A DNA stretch of 8,069 nucleotides from Tannerella sp. (GTDB taxonomy: Bacteria; Bacteroidota; Bacteroidia; Bacteroidales; Tannerellaceae): positions 1 to 8,069 of the forward strand of contig JAISGW010000097.1 of the NCBI GenBank assembly GCA_031262895.1. Direction: 5' to 3'. Below the pieces are notes generated by a model, which made no database searches, was not told the DNA's origin, and worked only from the letters and a program-made list of their open reading frames with translations. Below are positions 6,063 to 8,069 of this stretch, piece after piece. Both the position numbers and the translations under genes were made by a program. Every line of letters starts with the position of its first letter. Within the stretch, counting starts at the first letter, position 1.

Positions 6063-7547
6063 ATGAGCAGCAAAAAACAATCCAAACAGCCGGGGACCCT
6101 CTCCAGGAGACAGTTTATCGGCAGCATGGCCGCCGCAACGGCAGCCTTTACCATCGTTCCGCGCCACGTCTTGGGCGGTGTCGGCTACACGGCACCCAGC
6201 GACATGGTCAACCTGGCCGGCATAGGCATAGGCGGCCAAGGCGGCAGTGACATCCAGAACATCGCCACGCCCGACGTGCCCATCAAACCCCGCAAGGGCG
6301 GTACCAGCAATTACCTGATGCAGGCCTACGCGGGCCTGAAGCCCGAACGCCGCCGGCCGCGTGCCAGCGACGCCCCCATCCAAATGGAAGACGCCGGCAA
6401 GCAGACTTTCCACCACGCGAACATTTACGCCCTTTGCGACGTGGACTGGGATTACTCCGGCTACATCATGGCCGGCTACCCCAAAGCCAAGAAATACCAT
6501 GCCTGGCGCGAGATGCTCGACAAGGAACAGAGCATAGACGCCGTGCTGATAGGAACGCCAGACCACAACCATGCCATCATCGCCTCGCACGCCATGAAGA
6601 TGGGCAAGCACGTTTTCGTGGAGAAGCCCATGGCCAAGACCGTCTACGAGGTGCGCTACCTGCGCGACCTGGCCAAGAAGATGAACGTTGTCACCCAGAT
6701 GGGCAACCAGGGGCACAACATCGAAGGCACCATGGAAACCATCGAATGGATACAGGCCGGCGTCATCGGCAAGGTGCGCGAGGTGCACATGTGGTCCAAC
6801 CGCCCGATTTGGAAGCAGGGCTACTTCCCGCGGCCCGACGCCGAACCCATCCCCTCTAACCTGAAGTACGACATCTGGCTCGGCCCCGCCAAGGAGGCAC
6901 CCTACAATGCCAGCTGCACCCACTTCGCCTGGCGCGGGCTTTGGGACTACGGCACCGGCGCCATGGGCGACATGGGCGCGCACACCTTCGACGCCCCCAT
7001 CCTCGCCCTGAAGCTCGGCATGCCCACCAAGATACAGGCCACCTCGACTCCCTTCAACGACGTCTACCTGCCCAGCTCCGAATTTGCCACCTACGATTTC
7101 CCCGCACGCGGCGACATGCCGCCCGTACGTGTCACCTGGAGCGACGGCAGCATCAAGCCTTCCCGCCCCCTGGCACTCGAAGACGACCGCCCCCTGCGCG
7201 AATGCCTCTACATAGGCGACAAGGGCATGATGATGCACGGCACCCACGGCGCTCTGCCCGAACTCATCCCCAACAAGCCCGACTTCGTCGCCCCGCCCAA
7301 GACGCTGCCGCGTCCTAAAAACATCTATGTGGATTTCATCGACGCCATCAAGGAAGGGCGCAAGGCCAACAACGACTTCGCCGTCTCCTCCAAACTGGCG
7401 GAAATCATGCTGCTTACCAATGTCGCCCTGCAGTCGCAAATGATAAACAAGACCTTGGAGTACGACGCGGAAAACATGAAAATCACCAATCTGCCCGAAG
7501 CCGACAAGTTCTTCCAATATGAATACAGGAACGGCTGGGCCTTATAA
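6063..7547 (+). CDS. Gfo/Idh/MocA-family oxidoreductase with Tat signal
   Basis: A 494-residue NAD(P)-dependent sugar or polyol dehydrogenase-like protein, predicted to be exported folded with its cofactor. The Tat motif SRRQFIG (14-20) is followed by an alanine-rich hydrophobic stretch (21-32). The Rossmann fold shows GIGIGGQGG (53-61), strand 2 ALCDVD (123-128), VLIGTPDHNHA (161-171) and the family motif VEKPMA (186-191). The C-terminal half has NRPIW, GAMGDMGAHTFD (299-310; His307 is the likely catalytic-region histidine) and RGLWDYG. It resembles the secreted Gfo/Idh/MocA subgroup common in Bacteroidota and Planctomycetes. About 45 extra residues (roughly 68-118, rich in Pro, Lys and Arg) separate the glycine motif from strand 2. 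The gene is strongly GC-rich. A TIM-barrel, Tat-exported partner starts 30 bases downstream, so the two probably form an operon. The exact substrate is unknown; sugar 3-oxidation is a reasonable guess. Confidence 0.92.
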   Translation: MSSKKQSKQPGTLSRRQFIGSMAAATAAFTIVPRHVLGGVGYTAPSDMVNLAGIGIGGQGGSDIQNIATPDVPIKPRKGGTSNYLMQAYAGLKPERRRPRASDAPIQMEDAGKQTFHHANIYALCDVDWDYSGYIMAGYPKAKKYHAWREMLDKEQSIDAVLIGTPDHNHAIIASHAMKMGKHVFVEKPMAKTVYEVRYLRDLAKKMNVVTQMGNQGHNIEGTMETIEWIQAGVIGKVREVHMWSNRPIWKQGYFPRPDAEPIPSNLKYDIWLGPAKEAPYNASCTHFAWRGLWDYGTGAMGDMGAHTFDAPILALKLGMPTKIQATSTPFNDVYLPSSEFATYDFPARGDMPPVRVTWSDGSIKPSRPLALEDDRPLRECLYIGDKGMMMHGTHGALPELIPNKPDFVAPPKTLPRPKNIYVDFIDAIKEGRKANNDFAVSSKLAEIMLLTNVALQSQMINKTLEYDAENMKITNLPEADKFFQYEYRNGWAL

Positions 7548-7577
7548 AAATCCCATTAGATACATAATAATACGGAT

Positions 7578-8069
7578 ATGAATATGATGAATGAAAAGGC
7601 CCGCCTTTCGAGGCGGGGCTTCCTTGGCGCTTCGGCCGCCCTGGCCGGTGCCACCCTGCTCGGCTCCACTGCCAAGGCCGGCGCCGCCACAACGCAACCC
7701 GCAGCCGGCGTTCCGACCACCCCTTCCTCCGAGTTCAGGGGCGTACACGTCGGCGCCATCACATATAGCTGGCGCAGCATGCCCAACGGCTTGGAGAACG
7801 TCATCAAGTATTGCAAAGAATGCGGCATCACTTCCATCGAACTGATGAGCGACCCCCTTGAAATATACTTCGGCGCACCCGAAAGCCCCATGAGCGACAT
7901 TTACCAGGCGATGCAGGCCCGGATGCCCAAACAGGCCGCCGGGCAGCCCCGCCGCCGCCCCGAGTTCACAGCCGATGAAAAGGCGCGCATCGCCAAATAC
8001 CAGGAGGATGTGCTCAACTTCCGCCTGCACTTCGACTATGCCAAAGCCGACGCGGCCAAGAAGCTGCTC
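7578..8069 (+). CDS. Tat-exported sugar isomerase/epimerase-like TIM-barrel protein (3' end outside window)
   Basis: The frame is open for 164 codons to the right edge. The N-terminus carries a Tat signal, LSRRGFLGASAALAGATLLG (10-29). After a low-complexity Ala/Thr/Pro linker (about 30-52) comes the first barrel strand and helix of an AP-endonuclease-2/xylose-isomerase-like TIM barrel: GVHVGAITYSWRSMP (55-69), then LENVIKYCKECGITSIELMSD (72-92). A Pro/Arg/Gln-rich stretch (GAPESP, then AGQPRRRPEF) and a charged helix follow, a pattern I know from exported sugar phosphate isomerase/epimerase-annotated proteins. Metal ligands and most of the barrel are beyond the edge. Four ATG codons cluster at the start (7578, 7584, 7587 and 7593, the last out of frame); 7578 is taken as the first. 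The 30-base gap to the oxidoreductase suggests an operon acting on the same sugar. A strong hairpin overlaps the Tat-coding codons. The catalysed reaction cannot be fixed from this fragment. Confidence 0.88.
   Translation, partial: MNMMNEKARLSRRGFLGASAALAGATLLGSTAKAGAATTQPAAGVPTTPSSEFRGVHVGAITYSWRSMPNGLENVIKYCKECGITSIELMSDPLEIYFGAPESPMSDIYQAMQARMPKQAAGQPRRRPEFTADEKARIAKYQEDVLNFRLHFDYAKADAAKKLL
7596..7621 (+). other. Near-perfect hairpin with TTCG loop in the first codons of the TIM-barrel gene
   Basis: AAGGCCCGCCT (7596-7606) and AGGCGGGGCTT (7611-7621) pair over 11 positions with a single G/G mismatch, around a TTCG loop. The stem lies 19 bases after the ATG and covers the codons for the twin-arginine motif. 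It is not followed by a T run on the plus strand, so it is not a normal terminator for the operon; on the minus strand it is followed by TTTTCATT. It may influence translation start or mRNA stability, but coding constraint and high GC could also produce it. Confidence 0.5.

Noticed and set aside
5883..7517. A 544-codon open frame on the minus strand opposite the oxidoreductase
   Set aside because: The product is a Val/Gly/His-rich string without recognisable motifs, and it is the expected by-product of GC-rich codons in the opposite gene, which has clear family motifs.

Overview
The window looks like chromosomal DNA from a Bacteroidales (Bacteroidota) bacterium. The evidence is a Bacteroides-type DnaA, a GH97 glycosidase, a DUF5687-type ABC permease with its ATPase, almost no Shine-Dalgarno sequences before the starts, and promoter boxes fitting the Bacteroides -7 consensus TAnnTTTG. 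The base composition is higher in GC than in most human gut Bacteroides, so I do not name a genus. No phage, insertion sequence, CRISPR, tRNA or rRNA is visible.

Layout: (1) Bases 1-784 hold the C-terminal half of dnaA (AAA+ lid and DNA-binding domain), reading rightward; its start lies outside the window. (2) Bases 887-2893 hold a leftward, secreted GH97 alpha-glycosidase, probably of the retaining, Asp-nucleophile type. It converges on dnaA, and both genes end at a strong hairpin terminator near 823-866. (3) A 95-bp divergent promoter region separates GH97 from a rightward four-gene cluster. The cluster is a small membrane protein (2989-3348), a DUF5687-type ABC permease (3377-4852), its ATPase (4870-5577), and a second small membrane protein whose reading frame is broken (5625-5914). 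The two small proteins share topology and spacing and may be distant paralogues. (4) After a new promoter, two GC-rich tandem genes encode Tat-exported proteins: a Gfo/Idh/MocA oxidoreductase (6063-7547) and a TIM-barrel sugar isomerase/epimerase-like protein (7578 to the right edge, incomplete).

Region 3 reads as a membrane efflux or export ABC system of unknown substrate. Region 4 reads as the start of a periplasmic sugar-modifying locus, possibly of the oxidative 3-keto-glycoside type known in gut Bacteroides, though the rest of the locus is beyond the edge. The points most worth a second look are the frameshifted small membrane gene, the atypical Q-loop of the ATPase, the roughly 45-residue insertion in the oxidoreductase's Rossmann fold, and a near-perfect hairpin with a TTCG loop inside the first codons of the last gene. 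I see no clearly new defence or mobile system.
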